From Phycisphaerales bacterium UBA2402 (GTDB lineage Bacteria > Planctomycetota > Phycisphaerae > Phycisphaerales > UBA1924), in the NCBI GenBank assembly GCA_002343715.1, contig DDSA01000044.1, forward strand, positions 26,548-90,547: a stretch of 64,000 bases of DNA. The letters are read 5' to 3'. Positions 53,130 through 61,927 of the stretch are shown here, one piece after another. Every line of letters begins with the position of its first letter. Position 1 is the stretch's first letter. The translations under genes were made by a program, and so were the position numbers. The notes below the pieces were generated by a model. That model worked only from the letters and a program-made list of their open reading frames with translations. It was not told the DNA's origin and ran no database searches.

Positions 53130-54167
53130 TCATCGTCCCGCCATGGTTCGCCTGCTCCATTCGACCGTCTCGGTCAGGCCGTTCTCCAGTGTCGTGACCG
53201 GCTCGTACCCGATCAGTTGTCTGGCCAGGCCGATGTCCGCGACGGAGTGCTTGACGTCGCCGGTGCGCGCCGGCTCGAACCTGGGTTGCAGCTGACCGGC
53301 GCCGCACATGTCGGCGATGAGCGCTGCGAGCTGAGATATGGTGATCCGGCTTCCCGCTCCGATGTTCATGGATTGCCCGGTGAGCTTTGTCGGGGTCGCG
53401 CCGGCCAGCAACGCCGCCAACACGGCGTTCCCGACGAACGTGAAATCCCGGCTCTGCTCGCCGTCGCCGTAAATCACCGGACGCTCGCCCTCCATCAGTC
53501 GCTTGGTGAACGAGGGAATCACCGCGGCGTAAGCGGACTCGGCGCTCTGACGCGGTCCGAAGATGTTGAAAAAACGCAGGGATGCCGCCGACAGCCCGTA
53601 GCACGACGCGTACACGCTGATCAGGTGTTCGCCCGCCAGTTTGCTCGCGGCATAAGGAGAAAGCGGTCGCGGAGGCTGTGTCTCGGACTTCGGGAGTTCT
53701 GGCTGGTTCCCGTACACGGACGAACTCGACGCGGCGATCACACGCTCCACCTGCGAGGACCGTTTCTGCATGCCCTTCCCAAAGCCGCGGGCGGCCTCGA
53801 GAACTCGGAGCGTTCCGGTCGTGTTGACCGACCAGGTCCGCTGCGGGTCCTCCAGGCTTCGCGGCACGGACCCGATCGCCGCGAGATGAAAGACCGTACG
53901 CGCCCCCCTCATCGCATCGGACAGCGCATCATCATCGAGGATCGAGCCGTGCACAAAGCGCAGCCGATCCGGATCGAGTTCGATCAGCCCGGAGAGATAC
54001 TCCGTGCCCGAGTTCGAGAGATCATCGATGACACGAACCTCAGCGCCCAGCGAGATCAGCGCATCGCACAGGTGACCGCCGATGAAGCCGGCCCCGCCGG
54101 TGACACACACTTCCCGCCCCTCGTAGAAGGTTCTCAGTTGGTTCACTTTGTCCGCGGGCAGTTTCAT
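53130..54167 (-). CDS. NAD-dependent epimerase/dehydratase (UDP-glucose 4-epimerase-like)
   Basis: 345 residues, an extended short-chain dehydrogenase. The NAD loop is VCVTGGAGFIGGHLCD (about residues 20-35); the catalytic Ser/Tyr/Lys are in AASSSSVYGN and SPYAASKLAGEHL; and FFNIFGPRQSAES with a downstream YGDGEQSRDFTFV segment matches UDP-sugar 4-epimerases of the WbpP/Gne type. It makes nucleotide sugars for surface polysaccharide; the ugd gene 8 kb downstream fits such a role. The start is 12 nt after a TACACT box. Confidence 0.9.
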   Translation of the reverse strand: MKLPADKVNQLRTFYEGREVCVTGGAGFIGGHLCDALISLGAEVRVIDDLSNSGTEYLSGLIELDPDRLRFVHGSILDDDALSDAMRGARTVFHLAAIGSVPRSLEDPQRTWSVNTTGTLRVLEAARGFGKGMQKRSSQVERVIAASSSSVYGNQPELPKSETQPPRPLSPYAASKLAGEHLISVYASCYGLSAASLRFFNIFGPRQSAESAYAAVIPSFTKRLMEGERPVIYGDGEQSRDFTFVGNAVLAALLAGATPTKLTGQSMNIGAGSRITISQLAALIADMCGAGQLQPRFEPARTGDVKHSVADIGLARQLIGYEPVTTLENGLTETVEWSRRTMAGR

Positions 54168-54179
54168 CGAATGCCGACC

Positions 54180-54185
54180 AGTGTA
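54180..54185 (-). promoter_or_regulatory. TACACT -10-like box of the epimerase gene
   Basis: TACACT on the reverse strand, 12 nt before ATG 54167, no Shine-Dalgarno. Confidence 0.4.
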
Positions 54186-54494
54186 GTGGAATCCTCGCCA
54201 CAGCGGGAGTGGCTTCAGTATTCAATGCTAGACCGAACAGGAGACGAGCGACAGGGACTCTCCCCGGGATTGTACAGCAAGCCAATCGATTCTTTGGAAC
54301 GGCGCACAGATCGGGATGAAAAACCCTTCTGCTGATCGCGCCGTGCAGCGGTGTGTGATTCACATGCAATGGCACCGCACACCACGGCGTAACGGAACGT
54401 GCGGGGGATCTCGGCCGGTTGCCAATCAAACATGCGCACTCGGAGCACGACTTTGCAGGTTTCTCCTTCGATTTCAACTCCCCGAGCCGAACGA
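54186..54494. other. Gene-free part of the proA-epimerase interval
   Basis: About 310 bp without a convincing gene on either strand; overlapping frames are Arg/Ser/Pro-rich and look non-coding. The rest of the interval carries the remnant at 54495-54720. Confidence 0.4.
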
Positions 54495-54720
54495 TCAGAC
54501 GGGGCGGGGAGGATCGCTGCGCGGCCCGCCTGCAACTTGGAGTACAGCCATCCAGACCGCGAGATCGTTCTGATTGTCGGTTCCAAAGCAGTCCACATGT
54601 TCCCGTGGATCGTTCGCGCTCCAGCGGGCCATGATGATGTACAAATCGTGGCGGTCCATCCGACCGGACCCGTTCAGAACCATGTTGATCCTCGGGCGGT
54701 CGGATCGATCGGGCAAGCCC
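54495..54720 (-). pseudogene. Possible remnant of a dockerin-tail gene
   Basis: The reverse-strand frame ending at 54495 contains LNGSGRMDRHDLYIIMARW, similar in spacing to a dockerin calcium loop plus helix (consensus D-x-N-x-D-G...D-L) with the Asp positions changed to Asn and Ser, followed about 20 residues later by CFGTDNQNDLAVWMAVLQ. No start codon or signal peptide precedes it; the frame runs into proA. A decayed gene tail is an inference and chance similarity is possible. Confidence 0.3.
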
Positions 54721-54733
54721 CCCCCGAACAAAA

Positions 54734-56002
54734 TCACCTCGTCTGCCCCGACCCTTCCACGATAAACCTCTTTGTAGTCAGTTCTTCCAATCCCATCGGG
54801 CCGTACGCGTGGACACGGCTGGTGCTGATGCCGATCTCGGCACCCAGCCCCAGGTGGAACCCGTCGTTGAACCGGGTGCTCGCGTTGACCAGGACACATG
54901 AACTCCGGACCTCGCGGACAAACCGGGACGCACGCTCTTCCGAGCGTGTCAGGATGGCCTCGGTGTGGTCGCTCCCGTAATGGGCGATGTGAGCGATCGC
55001 CTCATCCATCCCGTCCACTAGACGCAGGGCAACCACCAGATCAAGGAACTCACTGCCCCAGTCGGTGGTGTCCGCCTCCTTCGCCGTCGGCGCAAACACT
55101 CTCGCGCCCTGATCCGCTCGAACCTCCACTCCGGCGCCCGCGTATGCAGCGACCAGTCGAGCCACGAAACGCGGTGCTTCGGCTCGGTGAACAAGGATGC
55201 ACTCGACCGCGTTGCAGGCCGCGGGCGCGCTGGTCTTTGCCGTGACACAGATGCGTTCGGCTTCCTCCAAGTCCGCCGACTCGTCAACATAAACGTGGCA
55301 AACGCCCCGATAATGCTGCACGGTGGGGATGGTGCTGTGCTCGCGGACGAAGCGGATCAGTTCGGTGCCGCCCCGCGGGATGCACAAGTCGATCCAACGG
55401 TCCAGAGTCAGAAGGTGACGGAGATCATCGCGTGACAGTTCAGGCAGGACCGTGACGGAGTTCCCCGGACATCCGTGAATCTCCAACGCTTCGCGGGCGA
55501 TGTCCGCGAAGACCCGCGCGGCCCTCGCCGCCTCTCTTCCGCCTTTCAGGATGCACGCGTTGCCGCTCTTGAAACAGAGTGCGAAGGCATCGATCGTCAC
55601 CGCCGGGCGGGCCTCGAAGATCATGAGGATCACACCCAACGGGGTGCGCTCCTGACGAACACGCAAACCACTCGGCATCACGTCATCGCGCACTATCATG
55701 CCGACCGGATCCGGGAGCGCGGCGACCTGCTCCAGTCCCGCCCGCACCTGCGTGAGCGCAGCCGGGCTCAGTTCCAGCCGGCGCAGTTTGGCGCTCGGCA
55801 ACCCCGCGGCCCGAGCGGCGCTCATGTCCTCTGCGTTGGCAGCGAGCACCTCGGCCTCTCGCGCGGCGATCAGCGACGCGATCTCCACGAGCACCCGATT
55901 CTTCAGTTTGGTTTCAAACCCGGCAATGACACGGGATGCTTCTCGCGCACTGCGCGCCGCGTGTTCAATGTCCGCCACACCCCCGGTGCCCTCCAGGTTC
56001 AT
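54734..56002 (-). CDS. proA: Glutamate-5-semialdehyde dehydrogenase (gamma-glutamyl phosphate reductase)
   Basis: 422 residues; reduces gamma-glutamyl phosphate to glutamate semialdehyde, second step of proline synthesis. N-terminal helix SAREASRVIAGFETKLKN, PLGVILMIFEARPAVTIDA, GNACILKGGREA, the catalytic Cys in SAPAACNAVECILVH, and NASTRFNDGFHLGLGAEIGIST with HAYGPMGLEELTT at the end. Complete. Its ATG overlaps the proB stop by 4 nt (ATGA), so the two are translationally coupled. Confidence 0.96.
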   Translation of the reverse strand: MNLEGTGGVADIEHAARSAREASRVIAGFETKLKNRVLVEIASLIAAREAEVLAANAEDMSAARAAGLPSAKLRRLELSPAALTQVRAGLEQVAALPDPVGMIVRDDVMPSGLRVRQERTPLGVILMIFEARPAVTIDAFALCFKSGNACILKGGREAARAARVFADIAREALEIHGCPGNSVTVLPELSRDDLRHLLTLDRWIDLCIPRGGTELIRFVREHSTIPTVQHYRGVCHVYVDESADLEEAERICVTAKTSAPAACNAVECILVHRAEAPRFVARLVAAYAGAGVEVRADQGARVFAPTAKEADTTDWGSEFLDLVVALRLVDGMDEAIAHIAHYGSDHTEAILTRSEERASRFVREVRSSCVLVNASTRFNDGFHLGLGAEIGISTSRVHAYGPMGLEELTTKRFIVEGSGQTR

Positions 56003-57153
56003 GCCGGCTCTCCAGACTTCTCGGCACGTGCACGAATGACGACCAGGTCGTTGCGATGGATGACCTCTTCGCTGTGGCTGAACCCGAGCACGAGGGCGAT
56101 ATTTGCGGATGGTCGGCCCATGATCCGCCGCACTTCGGTCGAGGAATAGGCCGTGATCCCGCGGGCAAATACCCCTCCCGATTCAGTGGCAATATCCACG
56201 GTGCTGCTCCCGGCGAACTCGCCCCGCACGTCCGTGATGCCCCCCGGAAGAATGCTTGCCCCTCGATTCGCCACCGCCTTCTCGGCTCCTTCATCAACCA
56301 GGATTGTTCCCCGTGGACGCGCGGCCATTCCGAGCCAGCGCTTTCTCGCCGATTGCCTCACGCCAAGAGGTGGAAACCACGTACCCACTTCCTCGCCCGA
56401 GAGTACACGCGAGATGACCCGATCAACCCGACCGCCCGCGATCACCATGGGGATGCCCGCGCGGCCCGCAATCTCCGCCGCGGCGATTTTCGTTTCCATT
56501 CCGCCCGTTCCCACCGCGCTCTTCTCCGGGGCGATGTGCGTTCGGGCCTCTGAAATGGAGCCGACGCGAGGGAGCACCGGCCCCCGTGGGCCGCCCGCGT
56601 GCAAACCTTCGACACCGCTCAGGATCAGCAGCAGGTCGGCCTGGATCAGGCCAGCCACAAGCGCCGAGAGTCGATCGTTGTCTCCGAGTTTGATCTCGGC
56701 GTAACTCACCGTATCGTTTTCATTCACGATGGGCACAATCCCACGTGCCAGCAACTCGCCGAATGTGCGACGCGCGTTCACCATTCGATCCCGAGCGTCC
56801 AGATCTTCCGCGGTCAAGAGAATCTGCGCCACCGTCAAGCCGTGAGCCGCAAAAGCCGCCGACCACACCGCCATGAGTCGCTGCTGCCCCACTGCCGCAG
56901 CGGCCTGCTTCTGCACGATGGTACTGGGCATCGCGGCCAACCCTAACGCACGAAACCCGCTGGCGATGGCGCCGGACGAAACGATCACGAAACGACGACC
57001 GCGCAGCGCCATCGCCGCGACATCACACGCGAGTTGGTTCAACGCAGATTCAGAGAGTCTGCCGCCCGGCGCGAGAAGTGCGCTGCCCAGTTTGACAACC
57101 ACGGTCTTGGCCGTGATGCTCAACGCACGATCTGAAAATTGAGTTTCTTTCAC
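55999..57153 (-). CDS. proB: Glutamate 5-kinase with PUA domain
   Basis: 384 residues; phosphorylates glutamate at the gamma-carboxyl, the first and feedback-inhibited step of proline synthesis. Kinase motifs: KTVVVKLGSALLAPGG, VIVSSGAIASGFRALGL, and NENDTVSYAEIKLGDNDRLS. A GTGGMETKIAAAEIA segment binds ATP. The C-terminal PUA domain (GTILVDEGAEKAVANRGASI; LPGGITDVRGEF) is present, as in Escherichia coli ProB, and is involved in proline inhibition. Coupled to proA downstream. Confidence 0.96.
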   Translation of the reverse strand: MKETQFSDRALSITAKTVVVKLGSALLAPGGRLSESALNQLACDVAAMALRGRRFVIVSSGAIASGFRALGLAAMPSTIVQKQAAAAVGQQRLMAVWSAAFAAHGLTVAQILLTAEDLDARDRMVNARRTFGELLARGIVPIVNENDTVSYAEIKLGDNDRLSALVAGLIQADLLLILSGVEGLHAGGPRGPVLPRVGSISEARTHIAPEKSAVGTGGMETKIAAAEIAGRAGIPMVIAGGRVDRVISRVLSGEEVGTWFPPLGVRQSARKRWLGMAARPRGTILVDEGAEKAVANRGASILPGGITDVRGEFAGSSTVDIATESGGVFARGITAYSSTEVRRIMGRPSANIALVLGFSHSEEVIHRNDLVVIRARAEKSGEPA

Positions 57154-57312
57154 AGAACTGCCCGGGTTCGATCGATCAGTTCACACCCACGAGGCAGACA
57201 TACCCCTACCACGTACCGATCATAACTACGGCGTCTTGGTGAATTCATGCACTGCTTGGTCCGGGAAACTTCTGGTACTCGGAACTTCTCGCCGGAAGTT
57301 GTTGCTTTCGTC
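57154..57312. other. Upstream region of divergent proB and sorting-tail genes
   Basis: About 160 bp with no gene. Contains a short inverted repeat AACTTC / GAAGTT around 57283-57299. Nothing further is supported. Confidence 0.4.
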
Positions 57313-57340
57313 TTGTTCCTCCGCCCGTGCTCGTTAGAAT
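57313..57340 (+). promoter_or_regulatory. Promoter candidate of the sorting-tail protein gene
   Basis: TTGTTC (57313-57318) and TAGAAT (57335-57340) with a 16-nt spacer. The transcript would have an approximately 140-nt leader ending in AAGGAG before ATG 57490. Confidence 0.45.
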
Positions 57341-57354
57341 ATGCTCAAGGAGCC

Positions 57355-57374
57355 GTGCGGCCTACCGGTCGCAC
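57355..57374 (+). other. Hairpin in a long 5' leader
   Basis: 8-bp stem GTGCGGCC / GGTCGCAC (one G-T pair) with a 4-nt loop, about 15 nt after the predicted -10. It would lie near the 5' end of the message; a stabilising or regulatory role is possible. Confidence 0.4.
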
Positions 57375-57489
57375 ACTGAGAGAGGGACACGTCGTCCTTC
57401 GATACCGCGAGTGAACTTGAGTGGACCCGTGATCGGGAACAGGGGTTCCGCGCGGGGCGTGATTCGTCTACCAACGAAGGAGAGATTCG

Positions 57490-58632
57490 ATGAAGAAGTG
57501 TGTGATTCTGGCGGCGGTGGCGGGCGTGGCGGTTTCGGCCCTTGGCGCGAACTTCGGCCAGGGCAACCTTGTCGTCGTGCGTCTGGGCACGGGTAACACG
57601 CTCAGCAACGCAGCGCAGGCCGTGTTCCTCGATGAGTACACCACCGCGGGCGTCTTCGTCCAGTCCATCGCGATGCCTACCTCGGTCAGCGGTCTCGACC
57701 GCCGGCTGACGATGAGCGGCACCGCGAACTCCGAAGGCGAACTGACCCGATCCGCCGACGGCAACTTCCTGATCCTCGCCGGCTACGACGCCGATGTCGG
57801 CACGGCCAACGTCGTCAACACGACCAGCGCAACGGTCAACCGTGTCGTAGCTCGAGTGTCGGTCACCGGCGTTTCCGACACCAGCACCGCGATCTCCGAT
57901 GCCTTCAGCGCGAATAACGTGCGCGGCGCGGCCTCTGTTGACGGCAGCCAGTTCTGGCTCACCGGAGCGAACGGAGGCATCCGCTACACGACGTACCAAG
58001 GCGCTTCCACCACACAGATCAACACCGTCAACAACCCCGGCGGCCTGACCCCCATCACGAACTCTCGCTGCGTCAACATCTTCGGCGGTCAGTTGTACGT
58101 CTCCGCCGCTCAGGCTTCGGGCCGTACCGGCGTCTTCACGATCGACACCGGCCTGCCCACAGCGGCGGGCGCCTCCAACTCCATCCTTCCCGGCACCGGC
58201 GGGATCACCGGGCAATCACCCTACGACTTCGTCCTCAGCGGCAACACGCTGTATGTCGCCGATGATTCCGCGGTCGCCGGCGTCGGCGGCCTCCAGAAAT
58301 TCATCTTCGACGGCTCGAACTGGAACCGAACCGATACCTTCACGGCGGGTCTGCCCGCCAGCGCACGCCTCCGGCAACTCACCTCGATGACCGATGCACT
58401 CGGCCAGACGGTTGTCTATGCCACCACATCGTACTCCAACCCCGCCGGTGGACCCGACATCACCGCCATCGTCTGCCTGACGGACATCGGAGCGGGCTCC
58501 TCATTCACACAGATCGCCACCGGCCCCGCGGGCACCATCTTCCGCGGCATCGAAGTGACACCCATCCCCGCCCCCGGCGCGCTGGGCCTCCTCGGGTTGG
58601 CCGGGCTGGCCGCGGCGCGTCGCCGACGTTGA
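57490..58632 (+). CDS. Exported protein with PEP-CTERM-like sorting tail
   Basis: 380 residues. Signal peptide KKCVILAAVAGVAVSALGA, then a Gly/Ser/Thr/Asn-rich beta-propeller-like body with repeated FLILAGYDADVGTA / YVSAAQASGRTGVFTID / TLYVADDSAVAGVGGLQKF strands (perhaps six blades). It ends in PIPAPGALGLLGLAGLAAARRRR, the Pro-rich motif, hydrophobic helix and Arg cluster of PEP-CTERM-like sorting. Ribosome site AAGGAGA lies 8 nt upstream. Surface or matrix protein; no enzymatic motif seen. Confidence 0.85.
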   Translation: MKKCVILAAVAGVAVSALGANFGQGNLVVVRLGTGNTLSNAAQAVFLDEYTTAGVFVQSIAMPTSVSGLDRRLTMSGTANSEGELTRSADGNFLILAGYDADVGTANVVNTTSATVNRVVARVSVTGVSDTSTAISDAFSANNVRGAASVDGSQFWLTGANGGIRYTTYQGASTTQINTVNNPGGLTPITNSRCVNIFGGQLYVSAAQASGRTGVFTIDTGLPTAAGASNSILPGTGGITGQSPYDFVLSGNTLYVADDSAVAGVGGLQKFIFDGSNWNRTDTFTAGLPASARLRQLTSMTDALGQTVVYATTSYSNPAGGPDITAIVCLTDIGAGSSFTQIATGPAGTIFRGIEVTPIPAPGALGLLGLAGLAAARRRR

Positions 58633-58678
58633 TTCTCCGTTCGGGCGGATGGCACCGCCAGAGACTTGGCTCAATCAC

Positions 58679-58715
58679 ACGGCCCGGGCGACGTCGCCCG
58701 GGCCGTTGTTCTTTC
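58679..58715 (+). terminator. Terminator made of a perfect 28-bp palindrome
   Basis: ACGGCCCGGGCGAC / GTCGCCCGGGCCGT with no loop gap (58679-58706), followed by TTGTTCTTT. It sits 46 bp after the sorting-tail gene and 14 bp before the leuS stop (convergent). The T-rich side serves the forward gene; the reverse side has no T-run. Confidence 0.8.
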
Positions 58716-58720
58716 AGCGA

Positions 58721-61636
58721 TCAGGCCAGCACCAGGTTCACCATTTTGCCGGGAACGACGATCACCTTTTTCAGTGTCTTTCCTTCGATCAACTCCCTCA
58801 CCTTCGGGTCGGCCATCGCCGCGGCCTCCAGTGCGGCCGCATCCAGACCCGGGGACACGCGGATTCTGTGCTTCGGGCGACCCGCGATGGAGACCGGGAT
58901 TTCAATCTCATCATCCGCTGCGAGGGCCGGATCACCGATCGGGTACGGCTCGAATGCGAGAGACGATGACGAACCGCCGATGACCCTCCGGAAGAGTTCT
59001 TCACTGATGTGCGGCGCGAGGGGTGCGAGCATCAGGATCAGCGCGCGAGCGGCCTCAAGGGGCACCGAGGGGAGTGATCCCAGGTGGTTGTTGAACTCGA
59101 TGAGTTTGCTGACGACCGTGTTGTAGCCGAGCGACTCCATGTCGCGCCGCACGCCCAGAATTGTTTTGTGCAGGACGCGGCTCGTCTCGCGCGACGACGC
59201 GATATCCGACACGCGCGATGCGCCCGTCTGCTCATCGATCAGATTCCGCCATACACGTTGCAGGAATCTGAACGACCCAGTGATGTCCCGCGTGTTCCAG
59301 GGTTTGCTCGCTTCCAGCGGGCCCATCGACATCTCGTACAGCCGGAGTGTGTCGCACCCGTAAGACGACGCGATCTCATCGGGTGAAACCGCGTTCTTGA
59401 GACTCTTGCCCATCTTGCCGTATTCACGGGTGACCGGCCGCCCGTTGTATGAATACGGGCCGGGGTGATCCTGATTCTCCACAGCCCTCGTGCCGTCGGG
59501 CAGCAGCACTTCAGATGCTTCGACGTACGCCCCACGCGCATCGGTGAAGGCGTACCCCTGGATGTACCCCTGGTTGAACAAACGCTGGAACGGCTCGATC
59601 GTCGAGACGTGCCCCAGGTCGTACAGGACTTTGTGCCAGAAGCGTGCGTAGAGCAGGTGCAAGACCGCGTGCTCGACACCGCCCACGTAGAGGTCCACGC
59701 CGCGGCCGTCGCCCGTGGTCGCACCCGGAGCCCGCCCGGCCATCCAATACCGCTCCGCATCGGTACCGCACAGCGCACTGTCGTTCTCGGGGTCGAGGTA
59801 GCGCAGGTAATACCAGCAACTCCCCGCCCAGTTGGGCATGGTGTTGGTCTCTCGAGTGAAGCGTCGAGGCCCGTCGCCGAGGTCGAGTTCGATGTTCACC
59901 CAGTCGGAGGCCCGGGCCAGGGGCGTGCGCACTGGCGCGGCGGGGTCCTCGCTGCTTTCCGGACGGAAATCCTTGAGTTCCGGGAGCAACACCGGGAGCA
60001 TCGACTCGGGGAGATCGTGGGCCACTCCAGCCTCGTCAAAGACGATCGGGAACGGCTCCCCCCAATACCGTTGACGGGAGAAGAGCCAATCGCGGAGTTT
60101 GTACGTGGTGCGTGCTCTGCCCGCACCCGCTGACTCCAAGGCCGCGATGATGTGCCGCTTGGCCTCGGGCGTCGCCAGCCCGTTGATCGTGTACGGAGAT
60201 TCTCCGACCGGCGGAGAGTTGCACGCGATGCCCTCCTCCGCGAAGCACCCATCAGGAGCCTCGCCGCCGCTCGGTTGGACAACCTTCTCGACGGGGAGAT
60301 CAAAGGCGGCGGCGAACTCGTGATCCCGATCGTCATGACCCGGGACCGCCATGATCGCGCCCGTGCCGTACCCCATCAGCACGTAATCGGCGATGAAGAC
60401 GGGGATGCGATGACCGTTGACGGGGTTGACCGCGTACGACCCTGTAAAGCAGCCCGTTTTGTCTTTCGCTTCGCGGCGCTGATCGTCGGTGCGGCTCTTC
60501 GCGTAGGCTCGATACGTTGCCACGGCTTCGGCGGGAGTCATTCGATCCTGATAACCCGGAAAGACACCGGCCCTGAATCCCGCCGGAGGCTCTGATCCGA
60601 TGAGCGAATCCACCAGCGGGTGTTCAGGGCTGAGCACCATGTACGTCGCGCCGAACAACGTATCGGGCCGGGTGGTGAAGACCGTGATGGTCAGCGCCCC
60701 CGACCGGGTACCCGGGGGGGGGTGTACTGAAAACTCGACATCGGCGCCCTCGCTGCGCCCGATCCAGTTGCGCTGAAGGAGCTTGATGGGCTCGGGCCAG
60801 TCGAGCGTCGAAAGGTCCGCGGCCAGCCGATCCGAGTACGCGGTGATCCGCATCATCCATTGCTTCAGCGGCCGTTTGTACACCGGGAAGTTGCCGCGTT
60901 CGCTGCGACCTTCCGCCGTCACTTCCTCGTTCGCCAGCACCGTACCCAGCATGGGGCACCAGTTGACCGGCACTTCGGCGAGGTACGCGAGCCGGCGGGA
61001 ATCGACCTCCTCCCTCCGTTCCGCATCGGTCAACTCGTCCCAGGCCCGGCCCGAGCGCGTTCCGATGGACCCTGTCTGGAGCGCGGCACGCAGCTCGGAG
61101 ATCGGCCGGGCCTTCCCGACGCTTGCATCGTACCAACTGTTGTAGATCTGGAGGAAAATCCACTGCGTCCACTTGTAGAACGCGGGATCGGTCGTCGCCA
61201 CGCCGCGCCTGGGATCGTGCCCGAGACCCAACCGTCTCAACTGCGACTTCATCGTCGCGATGTTGTTGTACGTTGTGGTGCGGGGATGCTGGTTGGTCTG
61301 CACCGCGTACTGCTCCGCGGGCAGGCCAAAGGCGTCGAACCCCATCGCGTGCAGCACGTTGTGCCCGGTCATCCTGAGGTAGCGGGCGCAGATGTCGGTG
61401 GCGATGTACCCCAGCGGGTGCCCCACGTGCAGCCCAACGCCGCTGGGGTAGGGAAACATGTCCAGGATGTACTTCTTGGGGCGCGTCCCATCGAAGCCCT
61501 GCTCGCCGGGGTTGGGCACGCGGAACGTGCCGAAGGTCTCCCACCGTTCCTGCCACTCCCGCTCAATCAGACCGGCGAGCGCGGCGGTATAACGGTGAGG
61601 GTGCTCGGTCGGAGAACTGGATGGAGTGTCAGTCAT
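58721..61636 (-). CDS. leuS: Leucine--tRNA ligase
   Basis: 971 residues; charges tRNA-Leu. Class I motifs: FPYPSGVGLHVGHPLGY (HIGH-type HVGH, about residues 58-74) and YGKMGKSLKNAVSPDE (KMSKS-type). CP1 editing domain follows with TVFTTRPDTLFGATYMVL and PVFIADYVLMGYGTGAIMAV. The length is about 100 residues above the common 860-880, with an insertion in the DASVGKARPISELRAAL region, as in actinobacterial long forms. The ATG at 61636 (MTDTPS) is selected by homology; upstream residues read as non-coding. Confidence 0.96.
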   Translation of the reverse strand: MTDTPSSSPTEHPHRYTAALAGLIEREWQERWETFGTFRVPNPGEQGFDGTRPKKYILDMFPYPSGVGLHVGHPLGYIATDICARYLRMTGHNVLHAMGFDAFGLPAEQYAVQTNQHPRTTTYNNIATMKSQLRRLGLGHDPRRGVATTDPAFYKWTQWIFLQIYNSWYDASVGKARPISELRAALQTGSIGTRSGRAWDELTDAERREEVDSRRLAYLAEVPVNWCPMLGTVLANEEVTAEGRSERGNFPVYKRPLKQWMMRITAYSDRLAADLSTLDWPEPIKLLQRNWIGRSEGADVEFSVHPPPGTRSGALTITVFTTRPDTLFGATYMVLSPEHPLVDSLIGSEPPAGFRAGVFPGYQDRMTPAEAVATYRAYAKSRTDDQRREAKDKTGCFTGSYAVNPVNGHRIPVFIADYVLMGYGTGAIMAVPGHDDRDHEFAAAFDLPVEKVVQPSGGEAPDGCFAEEGIACNSPPVGESPYTINGLATPEAKRHIIAALESAGAGRARTTYKLRDWLFSRQRYWGEPFPIVFDEAGVAHDLPESMLPVLLPELKDFRPESSEDPAAPVRTPLARASDWVNIELDLGDGPRRFTRETNTMPNWAGSCWYYLRYLDPENDSALCGTDAERYWMAGRAPGATTGDGRGVDLYVGGVEHAVLHLLYARFWHKVLYDLGHVSTIEPFQRLFNQGYIQGYAFTDARGAYVEASEVLLPDGTRAVENQDHPGPYSYNGRPVTREYGKMGKSLKNAVSPDEIASSYGCDTLRLYEMSMGPLEASKPWNTRDITGSFRFLQRVWRNLIDEQTGASRVSDIASSRETSRVLHKTILGVRRDMESLGYNTVVSKLIEFNNHLGSLPSVPLEAARALILMLAPLAPHISEELFRRVIGGSSSSLAFEPYPIGDPALAADDEIEIPVSIAGRPKHRIRVSPGLDAAALEAAAMADPKVRELIEGKTLKKVIVVPGKMVNLVLA

Positions 61637-61843
61637 GTGAATGTCGGGTATGGATGTCTCTCCCGACCGTTCCGGGGGGCGGCGCGACCACGCGCGGGCA
61701 CCGGCCTTCGGACAACGATCGTGCCGCTCATCGTACCGAGCCAATCAGGGGATGCTCGACCGCGAACTTGCTCAGCCCAGCGGCCCGGCGCGAAGAGATC
61801 GTTCATAACACCCGAAAAAGAGACACGCCACGACGCCGCCGCT

Positions 61844-61849
61844 TATACT
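61844..61849 (+). promoter_or_regulatory. TATACT -10-like box of ugd
   Basis: TATACT about 80 bp before ATG 61928; the predicted leader holds an 18-bp palindrome. The -35 region is weak. Confidence 0.35.
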
Positions 61850-61872
61850 TCGCCCCCCAACTTCGGCGGGGT

Positions 61873-61890
61873 GGCCCGGCGCGCCGGGCC
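61873..61890. repeat. Perfect 18-bp palindrome in the ugd leader
   Basis: GGCCCGGCGCGCCGGGCC is its own reverse complement and lies 37 bp before the ugd ATG. It could be an RNA hairpin or a dimeric repressor site; GC-rich chance occurrence is also possible. Confidence 0.5.
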
Positions 61891-61927
61891 GGCGCGGCAG
61901 AGTGACTTTGTTCCGGGAGCGATAACG

